The notes beneath the pieces are model-generated. The model worked only from the letters and a program-made list of their open reading frames with translations, did no database searches and had not been told where the DNA came from. A program made the translations under genes and the position numbers. 64,000 nt of DNA from Halichondria panicea. Its lineage: Eukaryota; Porifera; Demospongiae; Suberitida; Halichondriidae. Below, piece by piece: positions 46,101-56,425 of the stretch (positions within the stretch are counted from its first letter, which is position 1; the number at the start of each line of letters is the position of its first letter). The stretch lies in NCBI RefSeq assembly GCF_963675165.1, contig NC_087393.1, forward strand, positions 3,415,502 through 3,479,501. Direction: 5' to 3'.

Positions 46101-49100
46101 AGGGGACTGTAGCTGTTTATGTGTGTACGGGCTTTAGCCTTGTGTTGGGAGGGAGTGAGGGGACAGTAGCTGTTTGTGTGTGTACGGGCTTTAGCCTTGT
46201 GTAGGGAGGGAGTGAGGGGACAGTAGCTGTTTGTGTGTGTACGGGCTTTAGCCTTGTGTAGGGAGGGAGTTAGGGGACTGTAGCTGTTTATGTGTGTACA
46301 CCCTTTAGCCTTGTGTTGGGAGGGAGTGAGGGGACTGTAGCTGTTTGTGTGTGTACGGGCTTTAGCCTTGTGTGGGGAGGGAGTTAGGGGACTGTAGCTG
46401 TTTGTGTGTGTACGGGCTTTAGCCTTGTGTAGGGAGGAAGTTAGGGGACTGTAGCTGTTTGTGTGTGTACGCGCTTTAGCCTTGTGTGGGGAGGGAGTGA
46501 GGGAACTGTAGCTGTTTGTGTGTACGGGCTTTAGCCTTGTGTAGGGAGGGAGTGAGGGGACTGTAGCTGTTTGTGTGTGTACGGGCTTTAGCCTTGTGTG
46601 GGGAGGGAGTGAGGGGACAGTAGCTGTTTGTGTGTGTACGGGCTTTAGCCTTGTGTGGGGAGGGAGTGAGCCTCAGTGAGGGGACTGTAGCTGTTTGTGT
46701 GTGTACACCCTTTAGCCTTGTGTAGGGAGGGAGTGAGGGGACTGTAGCTGTTTGTGTGTGTACGGGCTTTAGCCTTGTGTGGGGAGTGGGTGAGGGGACT
46801 GTAGCTGTTTGTGTGTGTACACGCTTTAGCCTTGTGTGCGTTCACTTGTGTGTATTGCATTCGTGGCTCAGTATGACAATGCTTAACCATCAACGGTACC
46901 TGCTGCAGACATGCTGTTTCCTCTCTCTGTCTTAACACCGAGGACCAAGAAGTGACTGTAAGTCACATTCCTATTCCTTTGTCTCCATGATGCTTTAACC
47001 CCCTCAGGCATGTCGCGAGGGAGACAGTATTACTCTGAGCCCTGGGACGTGGTTTGGTCTGCTCAGCTGTCCTTTTCTTGTATCCTATAGTTCAATATTA
47101 TGAGCATGCATGGTCAGCACCAATTACACATACTATTGTACAATGTATGTCTTATTTCCTTGACTATTTTCTCACCTAGACACTGCACAAGACACCGTAC
47201 ATTATTGACACTGACGATATGGTGAGCTGCATGTACATAATCCATTAGTTATGCGAGGTGACCATGCTAAGATATATTTTTGTTCAGCGCCACGTAAAAA
47301 TACACTGTGTACTGCACCTGACTACTTTACTTTGACCGTACCAAATATCATTTACTTCTCTCGTATAGGAGAATCAAGAAGTGTTTCCGCCTGTTGACAT
47401 GGCGATACCTGATGGGTGTGTACCTATCCCTCGCTCCAGCTGGGCTGGTATGTTGCCAGGGGGACTCAACAAGCTCCTCCCACTCTCATTGTGGCTCTGC
47501 TTGCAGTACCTAGGTGAGTATAAACCACAGTTAATCAGAAGGAGTGCCAATCCTAGTTAAAGCCTATTGGCTTACAAGGATTGGCACTACTTCTGTAGCT
47601 TTTTAGCACTTTTCAGTATGAATTTGTATACCTACTGTTTACGTTGTTATCTCGTTCACCCCTTCCTTGACGACCATCCACAGGCACTAACACACTTGTG
47701 GAGACTGTCTCCTACTGCCATAACCTCACTCAGCACATGATCACCAAGCTGGAGGAAGTCCCTGGCATTAGGAGATTTGTGAGTGCTGAATTATAACTTT
47801 TGTGCCTATTTGGCGTGTTATACTTTTATTTTCAATCACGAATACCACTTACACCCGGGCCTTAGTTTAATTATCTGCATGTACTTCTTTTGTGCATGTG
47901 CTGGTGATCATTGTCCATACAACTGTTGTATAGGATATCCCAAAGCATCAGTCATTTGTCGTGCTCTTCAAGTATTTTGGAGGAGGAGAGGTGGAGTTTA
48001 CTCCGCTAGTGGCCCCATCCACTCCAGACAGTGAGGAGCCACCGTCTGAAGAAGCACCCACTTCAGAGGAGACCACACCCACTATGGTTATTGAGGAGCT
48101 GGAGATGCCTACCTGCAATGTGGCCAATGCTATGGTGAGTAGCATTTAGAGTTAGAGATGTACTGTATATGCATGACCTGGTTCTTCAATTTGTTTTGCC
48201 TATATCTTTGTGTTGCCAAGTGCTAGCCATTAACTTAACCCTAGCTAGCCTACAGTTTGTAAAGTGCTAGTTAATTAACACACTGGTTAGGTGTACAGTA
48301 GGTACATGTAGGGTAGACCCTTGAATGTTGAGTTTGCAAACTTGTAAATAATTATGATATTTTTATCTCGGAATACACAATCAATAATGTACTTCCTGTA
48401 CAGATTGCAAGAGACCTTCAAGCTCACTTTGCGAAGGTTGGCGTCTCTCCCCTCAAGCTGCCTCACCAGGGAGTCTGCTTCAAGTTCAACCCCATCATCT
48501 CTTTTCCAGGTCAATATATTGACTTGTCTGTGTCACTCGTATTCTGTACAGTTTACAAGACTTGTGATAGCCTCTAATTACATGTATGCCTCAGGGTATA
48601 GCTGCTGAAATATTTGTAATCTAAAAATGTAAATGATAAATTTTAGGCTAGGATTACAAATATGGCTACACATACCCCCCCATATTGTTGTATACATGTA
48701 CACTGTACACATGATGTCGTACCCCTCCCCCACACACACTCCACAGAGCACAGTACATCGTTAGAAGATGTCGATAGATTAATTGCAGCCCTCCAGCACA
48801 GATTGGTAAGTCCTGTTCCAAACCTCTATACATAATTGACCTTTGACCTCAGACATCGCTGCACACAACGGCTCTGGCGAGGCGGCTTATAGAGACTCAA
48901 CTGAAGGGTCAGCCCAACCTCAGGTGTCTCGAGTTCCCCTCTTTCTTTGGCAGTGGATTTATTCAGTGAGCTTCAGTCTGTAGACATACATGTAACAGCT
49001 GTGCATGCTAGTACTTGTCTACCATCAGTACTACTTTCGCTGAATAAGTATTGATTTGTACAAGATATTTATCTATTGTATACTGTGGGTATACGGAGCA

Positions 49101-52100
49101 ATTTTTAATAAATTGCATTTACGTCATGTATATACAATGTACATGTATGTATTGTGCGACTATTTTATTGCTTTATGTTTAATGTTGCACGTGCATGTAT
49201 TATACATCATTTTTGCTGGTGACCTTTAACCCTGCCCCACCCCCAGGTATGTTCCCAGCGGATGGGCGTCCAAGACAGAGCTTTCTCTCGAGGAGGTGAA
49301 TGAGCTCAACAAGATGAATGTGGACCTAGCAAATACAATGGCAGAGAAGAACTCTGCCTTCATGCCGTTCCAGCATGGCAACTTCAGCTGCATCATGATC
49401 AAGGAGGTGAGTAACTGAGTGGCAGGTTTTGCAAGTACAGGTCAGTACGAATCGTTGGCTAGACTTGTAGAAGATTAGGTGTATACACTCGTGTATTTCG
49501 GTACCGAGCTTGTAGCTAATGTAAGTTTTTAGGGGTAAAGAGTAATGTTTCTTACAACATTCACAAGTTTGTGAATTTATGTGACTGACGCCATTCTTTG
49601 TCTTACCTGCTTGCAGCTATCTGCAGATACAAATCTTCAAGAGTTTGTACTGGACTTACTGGAGGAGACAAAGATGTACGAGGAAAACAAAAAGGCGAGG
49701 CATAGCTATAGTTCTGTATGGGGCTAGCTTTAAGGTTATTGTGTGATACTGTGAGCAAGAATTATCGCAGTTACGCTCTTATTTAACTGGTTCCCATCTC
49801 TCACTCTGTATATAGTTTCTAGAGGGTATGTCTGAGAAGATCATTCAGGGCATTCAGTCAGCACAGAGTGACCTGCATAAGGAGAAGTCACAGAAAGAAC
49901 AGGACGAGGTGTGTGCATGCGTGGTTGTATCAGTATATGCTTGTACCATACTTCCTCGTCGGGTCTTGTTTTAAATGCTCAGGAGGTTATTAGCCAAACA
50001 AGAATATAGCCTTAATACATGTACATGTCATGTAATTATTGACCTACATTTATTGTTCAACCTGTTTGTGATTGATGGTGTATCCATATGTAGCTTAATT
50101 TATTAACCTAAAGCATGTAGGCGGCTACAGGTTATGTTCTAGTATGTCTGTGTATTCTCCGTCTGCTCAGGTGACTCTACTAAAATGCTGCTCGTTCTTA
50201 TGTCACAGATATTATATTATTATAGGTGATAGCAATTCAATTCTTTAACCCTATTATGTCATACGTGTAACTGAAATGTTACTTTTGAAATTGAAATTGC
50301 TGTCTCCCTGGATAGTTTGTACTTGCCGGCCTCATTCTATGTTACTATAAGTATTTTAGTAGTATCAATGGTATTGGTACTACTATTGATAAACCGTTGT
50401 GAATGAGTCAAATCTGCCATGCAAAAGTTTTGATTCATACTTTTTACTTTGCGATTGAGAAATGTCATATGATATAGACCCTTGCAGTGCACGTGCATGG
50501 TCGTTTGCTCATGCACAGAATACAAACATGCCTAACGTATCTCCATAGTACAACTGGTACATGTAACCCTAGCTTATGCAAGTATTTGAGAGTCATAGCT
50601 ATCAGTGTTCTATATGTCTTTACAAGATTAATACATGTATGTTGTGTGCGACATCTCAGCAATTAATACTTTTCCGTTGTTTGTCAAACCAAACGCTAGG
50701 AGCTATACTACATAGTCATATTTATCTGCATCCTCTACATCTGTGACTGTCTCTCTGGTCACAGCATAAGCTTCATTTGCTGTCATTCCCAACTCTTCTG
50801 GCTTGCCCTCATTTTCGTAATATTGCACGTCATCACTGACTGTTGTTAGGTAGGCTGGATTTTGTGTGGCTGCAATAGTCATGTCTGTCTCGTCCATGTA
50901 GTCATAAGAGTGGTTGTCAGGTGACGTAGCTTCCCTCAGCTGGCCATATGCTTCGTTCTCGTCTGTCGTTGGGTCAATTTTCATTTCTTGATTTTCAGGA
51001 ACTGCATGTAAATATGATTCTATTGGTGTAATATATACACTAAACTGTACCTCTTAATTACACTAATAGTTTAAAATTAATTTGTTCTTTTAACACACCT
51101 GATCGAGATGTTGCTTTTCTCACCCAGCGTATAGTGAATAAAGTTGCACCTATCAGTAGCACTACTATTAATACCACTAGTAGTACTATCAATGCATACA
51201 CTGTATTCTCTGTTACACGAGTAGGATTTGTGTCGGTAGTAACAACGGGCTGAGACGTTGAGAGTGTGTGTATGGGGGTGGGTGTAGGGGTGAGCATACG
51301 ATGGGAGAGTGTGGTTATAGTGTAGCTTGAACTTGGGCTCACGACAGTCTTTGTACTTATTGCTGCAATAGAATTATTAAACAACATTTGATCGTAATAA
51401 TTATCATTACTTACCGACAGAGATTAGTGGAGCTAGGTTAGTAGAGGAATTGAGTAGACCGGATGTGCCGACAGGATACATGCAGGCTGTCTCAGGGCGA
51501 GGAGTCAGTAAATCAGTAGCAAACCAAACTGTCTCATCAATGTACGGACTAGGGTTGTCTTCATCTCCAGCAAACTGAATACTATCGAGACTGGTCCTGC
51601 TACCCTCCAGATAGAACCCGACCACATCTCCTGGTTGGACCTCAATCCTTTCACTCTCTAGTGGTACCCCAGTCACTATTCCTCTCTCAGTTGTGTCAGG
51701 ATGAGCCAGTGGAATAGGTGAGAAATGGTTGAAACCAGCCAAGTTGTAGCAGCCATCAGTGTCTACTGGTGAGAGGGAGTTTGGTCTCCATACTTGGAAG
51801 GAGATCGTGTAAATTTGCTCTTCAAAAGCTCCGATACTACTACCCTCCACTAGGGCTCTCCACTCAGTGATAACACCAGAACAATTGAACTTGTAGCTAG
51901 TGATGATGGCTTGTACTGGGTTTGGCTTAAATCGATTTCCATTAGCTGGTCTGAGAAGTATTGGTAGTGGCCTATCACCATTGTTTGCAAGAAGACAGTC
52001 TTGACATTGATCAGCTTCAAAGAAATTATTGTATGTAAATCATTAATTTTACAAACACTTCTGTCCACCTACCATTAATAGTTTGAGAGTAAATCTGAAA

Positions 52101-55100
52101 GTAGCAAATGAGTAGCGGCAAGCAAAGTTTGGCATACATCTTGACTGTCAGTATCGTGGTATTATTATAATTATATAAAGTCATCACAAATATAAACACA
52201 GACACTCCACCCTACAACAACACATATAATCCACCGTACAATAGTTATACACATGAGCGAACACACGCACTACATTAGGTATACTGAGCATGCCCAGAAT
52301 ATACGATGTAACGATGTATTTTTGTTTATCTACGAGGGCTGCAACCAGCAGTAGAAGTAGCCCGCTAGCCATTCTTTCAAAATTGGTTCTATCAGTTAAA
52401 AAATCTGTTTGGATATTCGATACGAGGGGAACTGTACACTCTTGCATATAGCTATATACCAGACGAAGAAGAAACACTAACAACTTCGTTTCAGGAAATC
52501 TAAAGTGAATACATGCAGTCACATACATTCTTAAACTTGCTTACTTGTCAATAAGAAGTGTTTCAAGCCAAAGGCATAATTACGTGTCAAGCCACGCATA
52601 TATTTTGAGGTTTAGTTTTATGAATTGATCAGCTGAATACAGCATAACTGAAGTATTGTGTAAACGGGATTAGACTGTGTGAAAATGTTCTGTTCCCAGG
52701 TCGTGGTCACATTGTTGGCATTGTATAAATTATTAGTATTAGTTATTGCCCAGCCAGATGCCATATAATTGCACTGGAGCAACATAATGCCCTCGGGCAT
52801 TATGTCATCCAGTGCAATATATGGCATGTTGCACGAGGGCGCCTGCAATAACTAACTTGTTGCCCAATGACGTTAAACTCGTCTGACTGGTCAAATAAAA
52901 GACATGTAATTTAGTGTTTGCTGAATTCCATAGTAAATTTTTAAGTTTTATTATACCATTAAAAGTAGTAGCCTATAAAAGGAACCAGATGAGTTACCGT
53001 ATAGCGTATAGCGGGTATATTTCGAGGGTATAAATGTTCGCAGTTTTTGCGGATTGAGCCTGTATCGCGAAAATTTATACCCACAAAAATTTATAATAGT
53101 AGGCGTGTTCAGTATTATGGATTCGAGGCTAACGGTGTGGAGGTACAGCTGCATGTTGATGTGCGCATGCGCCAAAAGGCTGGAACTCAGATCACGAACA
53201 TAAAATCCGCGAAATCTCTTTGTAATGGTCCATCCGCGAAAATTTATACCCTCGAAATATACCCGCTATACGGTATTGGGTGGGACATAAGTCCCAAATG
53301 GATATCTCTTAAAGAAATCTACTGCATGTACACACAGTGCAAGTGCATATAATCCAGTGCATTATGCCATATACTGAGCACTGGATTGCTTTGATCTGCC
53401 CACTCACCGGGCAACAATTTGCATTGTATATTGTTTGCTTTGCTTCCATGTTCAGAATTGTATCGATCAAGTATGTATATTGTGCCTCCATGCACACTCG
53501 TTTGTTTGTGTGCATGATTAGTATAGTTAAGAGTCAATATAAGCACTCATAACAAGCAATGGCAAGGCGTCTAATTGCATTAGGCAAAGCCGAGAGCAAT
53601 TCAGTGCTTGTTATGAGTGCTGTTAATCCCTTCAGGAGTGCATAAATATATGCACTCTCCTGATTCCTTATTGCAATGAGTAACTATAATTAATGATGCA
53701 GTTATTGGGCTGTATAAGTTACAGTGCACTAATAGCACATCATGCGATTGTGCTGTTAATCATGCAACTGCTGTATAGGAAGATATATTATTTGGAGTCG
53801 ATCTTATAAGTCTAACACACACTATAGTTACTGTTACTGAAATTAAGCTAAAATGTAACAGTTACTACCTTCTCTCCTGCTTTTATAGTAATAGCTATAT
53901 GCAGCTACAATTTATGTTCAGTTATTAATTGCTTCAGTAAAAAAAACTCCCAAACGACTCCAAATAATATATCTTCCATCAATTGAGCATCTGTGAAAGT
54001 AGCTTTGCCAGTAGCTTCAAATTGAGGCTGCTTTTATCCTCAACTTCAAGATGATAATTGAATTCTTTGCCAATTGCAAAGTGCCAGAGGTTGGCACATC
54101 GACCACAATCCTTTTTCTCCCATAACCTTACGGTATTTTCCATCTGCAGCAATTTTAGTTAAGAACCAGTTTCCTATTTGGTCGGCCTTGGACTCGGGGA
54201 GCAGATATTGATGTGGAGGCAAGCCACAATCAAGACGCTCTCCACCATGTGCACCGAAGTAACATTTTACAGCAACATCTTGTCCGTTGTTAAGTTTCAC
54301 TGTAGCAGTGTAGCTTTTTTGCAGTGTATTAGCTCCACCATAGAGCTTCCAAGCAGCTGTTATTGCTCTCTTGGCATCAGCGACAGTGATGGTCTCAGCA
54401 TTCACACACCCTGTGGTATAGAGGGCTGCAACAAGCAGCAGAAGTAGTCCACAGTTCATTGTCCAAGATTTCATACGCATGTGTGTAAAAAATTTGCATC
54501 CCAATGGCTTTTTTATATCAGCTGTGTTTTGTACATACAGTGCGTGCATAGTGCCATGCACTACATGGACCTTGTTTTCAATGACCTGTTAGGAGTCAAT
54601 CAATTCTCTTCTTTACTGAACCAGTCCAGTTTCCTGGCTTGTTGAATCAGTTGTTTATACCTTACATCTATAAGACTGAATGTTAGGCTCCCTTTCTCAC
54701 CACAGGTGTTGTATTCATTGCTTTCATGGCTCGCAATAACTGTTTGCTGCAATCAATAAGGAGGAGTCTGTATTGATAGCTGTTCATAAATTTTAGGCCA
54801 TTCCCTTTCTTCCCATAGGACTGTTAAATTGTATAATAATGTGTACATGCATGCATGACAGTTTCTCGAATTTAGCTACATAGTTATAGTTGTAAAGCTA
54901 GCAATTATGGGATATGTATATACAATCATGCATGCACTCTCATCAATAATATTATTATACCCCAATTTGTATCCGCAGGGTATGCTTAGAAACCTTCCTC
55001 TGGTTGGCTCTGTTTGGAGTTGGTTCTCTCCTGCTTCCCCTAGCACTCCTCAAGGTCGTCAGTTTGACCTGTCATCAGGTACATGTATATGTATCCCTGT

Positions 55101-55668
55101 GAGGTCAATAATTATTGAACCAGATGGCTGGTGGTCACTACATAACCGCTTAATTTGGTGACAATTTTAGCTATTGCATGGGTCTATAGATACGAAGGTT
55201 AGCTGTTTTTAATTTCATACATGTAGCTACTTTTTACACCGTGCACTACCCACTGTAAGGTATATATATATATATATCCTATTGAAGTTCATGCACAGTT
55301 AAGTTTGCTAGGTACATGTATAATTATATACACTTTTATATCTATTCACAATAATTATTTAGTTACAGATGTGATGATGTACCCCCATACACATACAAAC
55401 ATGCACACATCTGTCACATGCAGGCAAGGTTCAATCCACGGAGAGCACATACAAGCACAAGATGCAGGTGCAGGAGGGAAAGTCAGCTGACACATCCTCT
55501 TCTACCATTGAGAGCTCACCACCAGACCAACTTTTAGCCGATCCAAACGAGACCAGTACACCAGACAAGACGGAGGGGCCAACTAATGAAACTCCACCCA
55601 CTCCACCAATAGAAGAACAGCAACGTGGTGATGAGGTTGCTGAGCAACAGACTGCTACAACGAACTAG
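40118..55668 (+). CDS. PDXDC1: PDXDC1, pyridoxal-dependent decarboxylase domain protein
   Basis: Twenty-four exons: 40118-40129, 40270-40329, 40786-40838, 41386-41541, 44322-44383, 44473-44542, 44913-44976, 45048-45078, 45477-45514, 45817-45980, 46909-46957, 47008-47079, 47180-47221, 47369-47513, 47684-47778, 47934-48134, 48404-48509, 48747-48805, 48853-48965, 49247-49406, 49617-49694, 49816-49908, 54979-55078 and 55424-55668. They give 755 residues; human has 788. Matches to the family run throughout: GTHIAVLARSVAAYL, DSITLSPGTWFGLLS, LPLSLWLCLQYLG, EGMLRNLPLVGSVWSWFSP and a Ser/Pro/Glu-rich tail. The fold is that of group II PLP decarboxylases, but the PLP-anchoring Asp and Lys positions appear changed (HVQG, SPGTW), so activity is doubtful. 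The mammalian protein is Golgi-linked and of unclear function. The first three exons are least certain. Intron 49695-49815 uses a GC donor. Introns 41542-44321 and 49909-54978 carry minus-strand genes. Confidence 0.93.
40571..40750. repeat. Short tandem repeat, three copies
   Basis: GCATTCCCTAATATCCATAG recurs at about 40571, 40635 and 40723 with diverged spacers, in the second PDXDC1 intron. Confidence 0.7.
41921..43916 (-). pseudogene. Type II membrane coiled-coil protein with fibrinogen-like C-terminal domain, broken
   Basis: From ATG at 43916 the first 263 codons are intact. A cytoplasmic part with YEVP-type Tyr motifs (ECIYEVPVP) is followed by one hydrophobic segment at about 119-140 and an N-glycosylation-rich coiled-coil stalk (repeated QLNNS/QLNYS). 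The stalk continues at 42939-43130 and 42760-42937 in other frames. The distal domain (42383-42740 and 41921-42380) is fibrinogen-related: CGRVIRYQ, VDGVSLTHGQSPRQHIWTFA, DPLWDGKGC, PPWFCKQLP and NEDTPLELVELFV. Four single-base indels separate the frames: one base missing at 43130-43132 (T3), one missing at 42937-42939 (T3), one extra or two missing near 42760-42766, and one missing in the T7 tract 42383-42389. Either a recent pseudogene or consensus errors at homopolymers. The gene lies inside a PDXDC1 intron, antisense, with no intron of its own seen. Intact relatives would be cell-surface recognition proteins. Confidence 0.75.
43990..44225. repeat. Diverged tandem duplication, about 141-bp period
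   Basis: The stretch from TCGTAAAATAGAAG (43990) to CTCGTACCAGT (about 44083) recurs from TCGTAAATTAGAAG (44131) to CTCATACCATT. It lies upstream of the nested fibrinogen-like gene and may include its promoter. Confidence 0.65.
44665..44873. mobile_element. MITE-like element, TACCGTATAG family, diverged copy
   Basis: The right end (TATACCCTCGAAATATACC, then TTATACGGTA) matches that of the element at 52995-53275. The left end (TACCCTACAATAGCG, GGTATAAATGTTCG) is its degraded inverse. It lies in a PDXDC1 intron. Confidence 0.6.
45196..45339. repeat. Inverted repeat, 21-bp arms
   Basis: ATACTGGAGTTTGCAGAATC (45196) and GATTCTGCAAACTCCAGTAT (ending 45339) are exact inverted copies about 100 bases apart in a PDXDC1 intron. 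It is probably a small non-autonomous element or its solo ends. Confidence 0.75.
46015..46840. repeat. Minisatellite, about 57-bp unit, about 14 copies
   Basis: The unit contains GTAGCTGTTTGTGTGTGTAC followed by GGGCTTTAGCCTTGTGTAGG and GAGGGAGTGAGGGGACT. Copies differ by a few bases and occasional 2- to 6-bp changes. It fills most of the PDXDC1 intron 45981-46908. Each unit contains GGGCTTTAGCC, able to form a small hairpin. Confidence 0.93.
47536..47595 (+). other. 60-nt hairpin in a PDXDC1 intron, pre-miRNA-like
   Basis: CAGAAGGAGTGCCAATCCT (47536-47554) pairs with AGGATTGGCACTACTTCTG (47577-47595): 12 pairs, one internal mismatch, then 6 pairs. The 22-nt loop can extend the stem with AAGCC/GGCTT. 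The intron is 47514-47683. The near-perfect stem has the length of a Dicer substrate. It could equally be a tiny inverted-repeat element. Confidence 0.5.
50703..52139 (-). CDS. Type I membrane receptor with Tyr-rich tail, nested in PDXDC1
   Basis: Four exons in coding order: 52073-52139, 51415-52014, 51099-51362 and 50703-51001 (1230 nt, 409 residues, all GT-AG, all breaks in phase 1). Residues 1-22 are a signal peptide. Residues about 23-222 form one ectodomain with early CQDC and features ITSYKFNCSGVITEW, ISFQVWRP, CYNLAGFNHFSPI, IEVQPGDVVGFYLEG and ETVWFATD, a beta-rich pattern I associate with large sponge receptor families but cannot name. A Thr/Pro stalk follows, then a hydrophobic helix at about 278-298 and a basic stop. 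The roughly 110-residue tail carries many Tyr motifs: NEAYGQL, SYDYMDE (YxxM), NPAYLTTV (NPxY), VQYYENE, NEAYAVT and DKYDYVV. Such motifs dock SH2/PTB proteins after phosphorylation, so this looks like a signalling receptor. It is antisense within the 5-kb PDXDC1 intron 49909-54978, with the small secreted gene upstream. Confidence 0.85.
52330..52372 (-). pseudogene. Fragment of the small secreted protein family (signal peptide)
   Basis: ATG at 52372 begins MASGLLLLLVAALV, which matches the signal peptide of the gene at 54046-54480 (CGLLLLLVAAL) at the DNA level. The frame then leaves the family. It is either a decayed copy or a borrowed leader. Confidence 0.5.
52740..52854. mobile_element. 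Palindromic mini-element, 115 bp
   Basis: Ends TAGTTATTGC and GCAATAACTA are perfect inverses. The centre is a long near-palindrome (GCACTGGA..ATAATGCCC/GGGCATTAT..TCCAGTGC) with ATGCCATAT/ATATGGCAT outside it. The whole element folds as one hairpin. It lies in a PDXDC1 intron. Confidence 0.8.
52995..53275. mobile_element. MITE-like element, TACCGTATAG family
   Basis: The left end is TACCGTATAGCG, a duplicated TATAGCG, then GGTATATTTCGAGGG. The right end is its inverse, CCCTCGAAATATACC, then CGCTATACGGTA. Subterminal GTATAAATGTTCGC and GCGAAAATTTATAC are also inverted. The element is 281 bp. A diverged relative is at 44665-44873 and similar TACCGTATAG ends occur near 35840. Confidence 0.8.
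53542..53621. mobile_element. Palindromic mini-element, 80 bp
   Basis: AGCACTCATAACAAGCA and TGCTTGTTATGAGTGCT are perfect 17-bp inverses around a 46-base loop that has shorter inner pairs (TTGC/GCAA). A second short inverted repeat (AATCCAGTGC/GCACTGGATT) lies at 53351-53387. Confidence 0.75.
54046..54480 (-). CDS. Small secreted protein with four Cys, nested in PDXDC1
   Basis: Single exon, 144 residues from ATG at 54480 (another in-frame ATG at 54474). Signal peptide CGLLLLLVAALYTTGCVNA. The mature part (about 116 residues) begins ETITVADAKRAITAAWKLYG and has four cysteines (VKCYFG, LDCGLP, SMCQPL, ALCNWQ), enough for two disulfides, and no membrane segment. I do not recognise the family. 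The helix-then-strand pattern (AAWKLYGG, SYTATVKLNNGQDVAVKCYF) is compatible with a cystatin-like alpha/beta fold, which is only a guess from shape. Antisense in the largest PDXDC1 intron. At least two decayed copies lie at 61620 and 62270 and a leader fragment at 52330, so it belongs to a locally duplicating family. Confidence 0.7.
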   Translation of the reverse strand: MRMKSWTMNCGLLLLLVAALYTTGCVNAETITVADAKRAITAAWKLYGGANTLQKSYTATVKLNNGQDVAVKCYFGAHGGERLDCGLPPHQYLLPESKADQIGNWFLTKIAADGKYRKVMGEKGLWSMCQPLALCNWQRIQLSS

Positions 55669-56300
55669 ATAAGCAATTTGGTGCTTTGTGATAATTTGAG
55701 CTTTGATGGTTTATTTGTAGTACATTTTCATTCTTATATTAGATCACCTATATAATTATATCAGGTACATGTATATCAGTGTAATTAATTTTCTGGTCTT
55801 TAAGACTGCTTTATTGTTCATTAATTTTGGCGATAATTTTGTTTGTTACATCGTACGTGGCGTGGTATTAGTATAAAATTGATACTGCAGACTGAGCGTT
55901 ATTCAAACAAAAGGGTATTAAATGTCGGTATTTTGAGCGTTATTCGGTATTTTGGCACGTATCTTACGAGGGTCCCTAACTCATCATAAAGTAAGTGTAT
56001 GGGCTTCTTAATAAAATAATGGGAGATTAACACTCATCACGATTGTCGATCACGTGCCAAAAATTTATGCTAGCCCACTTCCATGCTCAATACGGTAATT
56101 TTTGGATAAACTACTCGTTAAATATTTGTACAGCTCTACAATACGAAATATACGAAAATAATCTGCTATATGGTACTGCATTTATTGTACAACACTCCTC
56201 TGTACTGTGGTTGTGAAACATTCTATAGATCTATTTATTATTCATGTCAACAGCCAGGATTTAGCTCTAGTTTTGTTGTACATAATTATATTTTTTATAT
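55669..56300. other. Region downstream of PDXDC1, no gene seen
   Basis: 3' flank, AT-rich. It contains CGGTATTTTG-type repeated words (55930-55960) and short inverted words around TACGGTA, suggesting a worn element, but no clear ends. Confidence 0.4.
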
Positions 56301-56312
56301 CATCTTGGCTGA

Positions 56313-56425
56313 TGACCTTTAACCCTGCCCCACACCCAAGTAGACTATAAGTTCCCAGTGGTGGCTGAACATCCAAGACAGAGCTTTCTCTGGAGAAGGT
56401 GAAAGAGCTCAACAAGCTGCATGCA
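56313..56425 (+). pseudogene. Decayed copy of PDXDC1 exon 20 and its acceptor
   Basis: GACCTTTAACCCTGCCCCAC followed by diverged acceptor sequence and CCAAGACAGAGCTTTCTCT...GAGCTCAACAAG repeats the end of the intron and first 75 bases of the exon at 49247. The copy lacks the AG at the right place and has frame-breaking changes. Confidence 0.85.
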
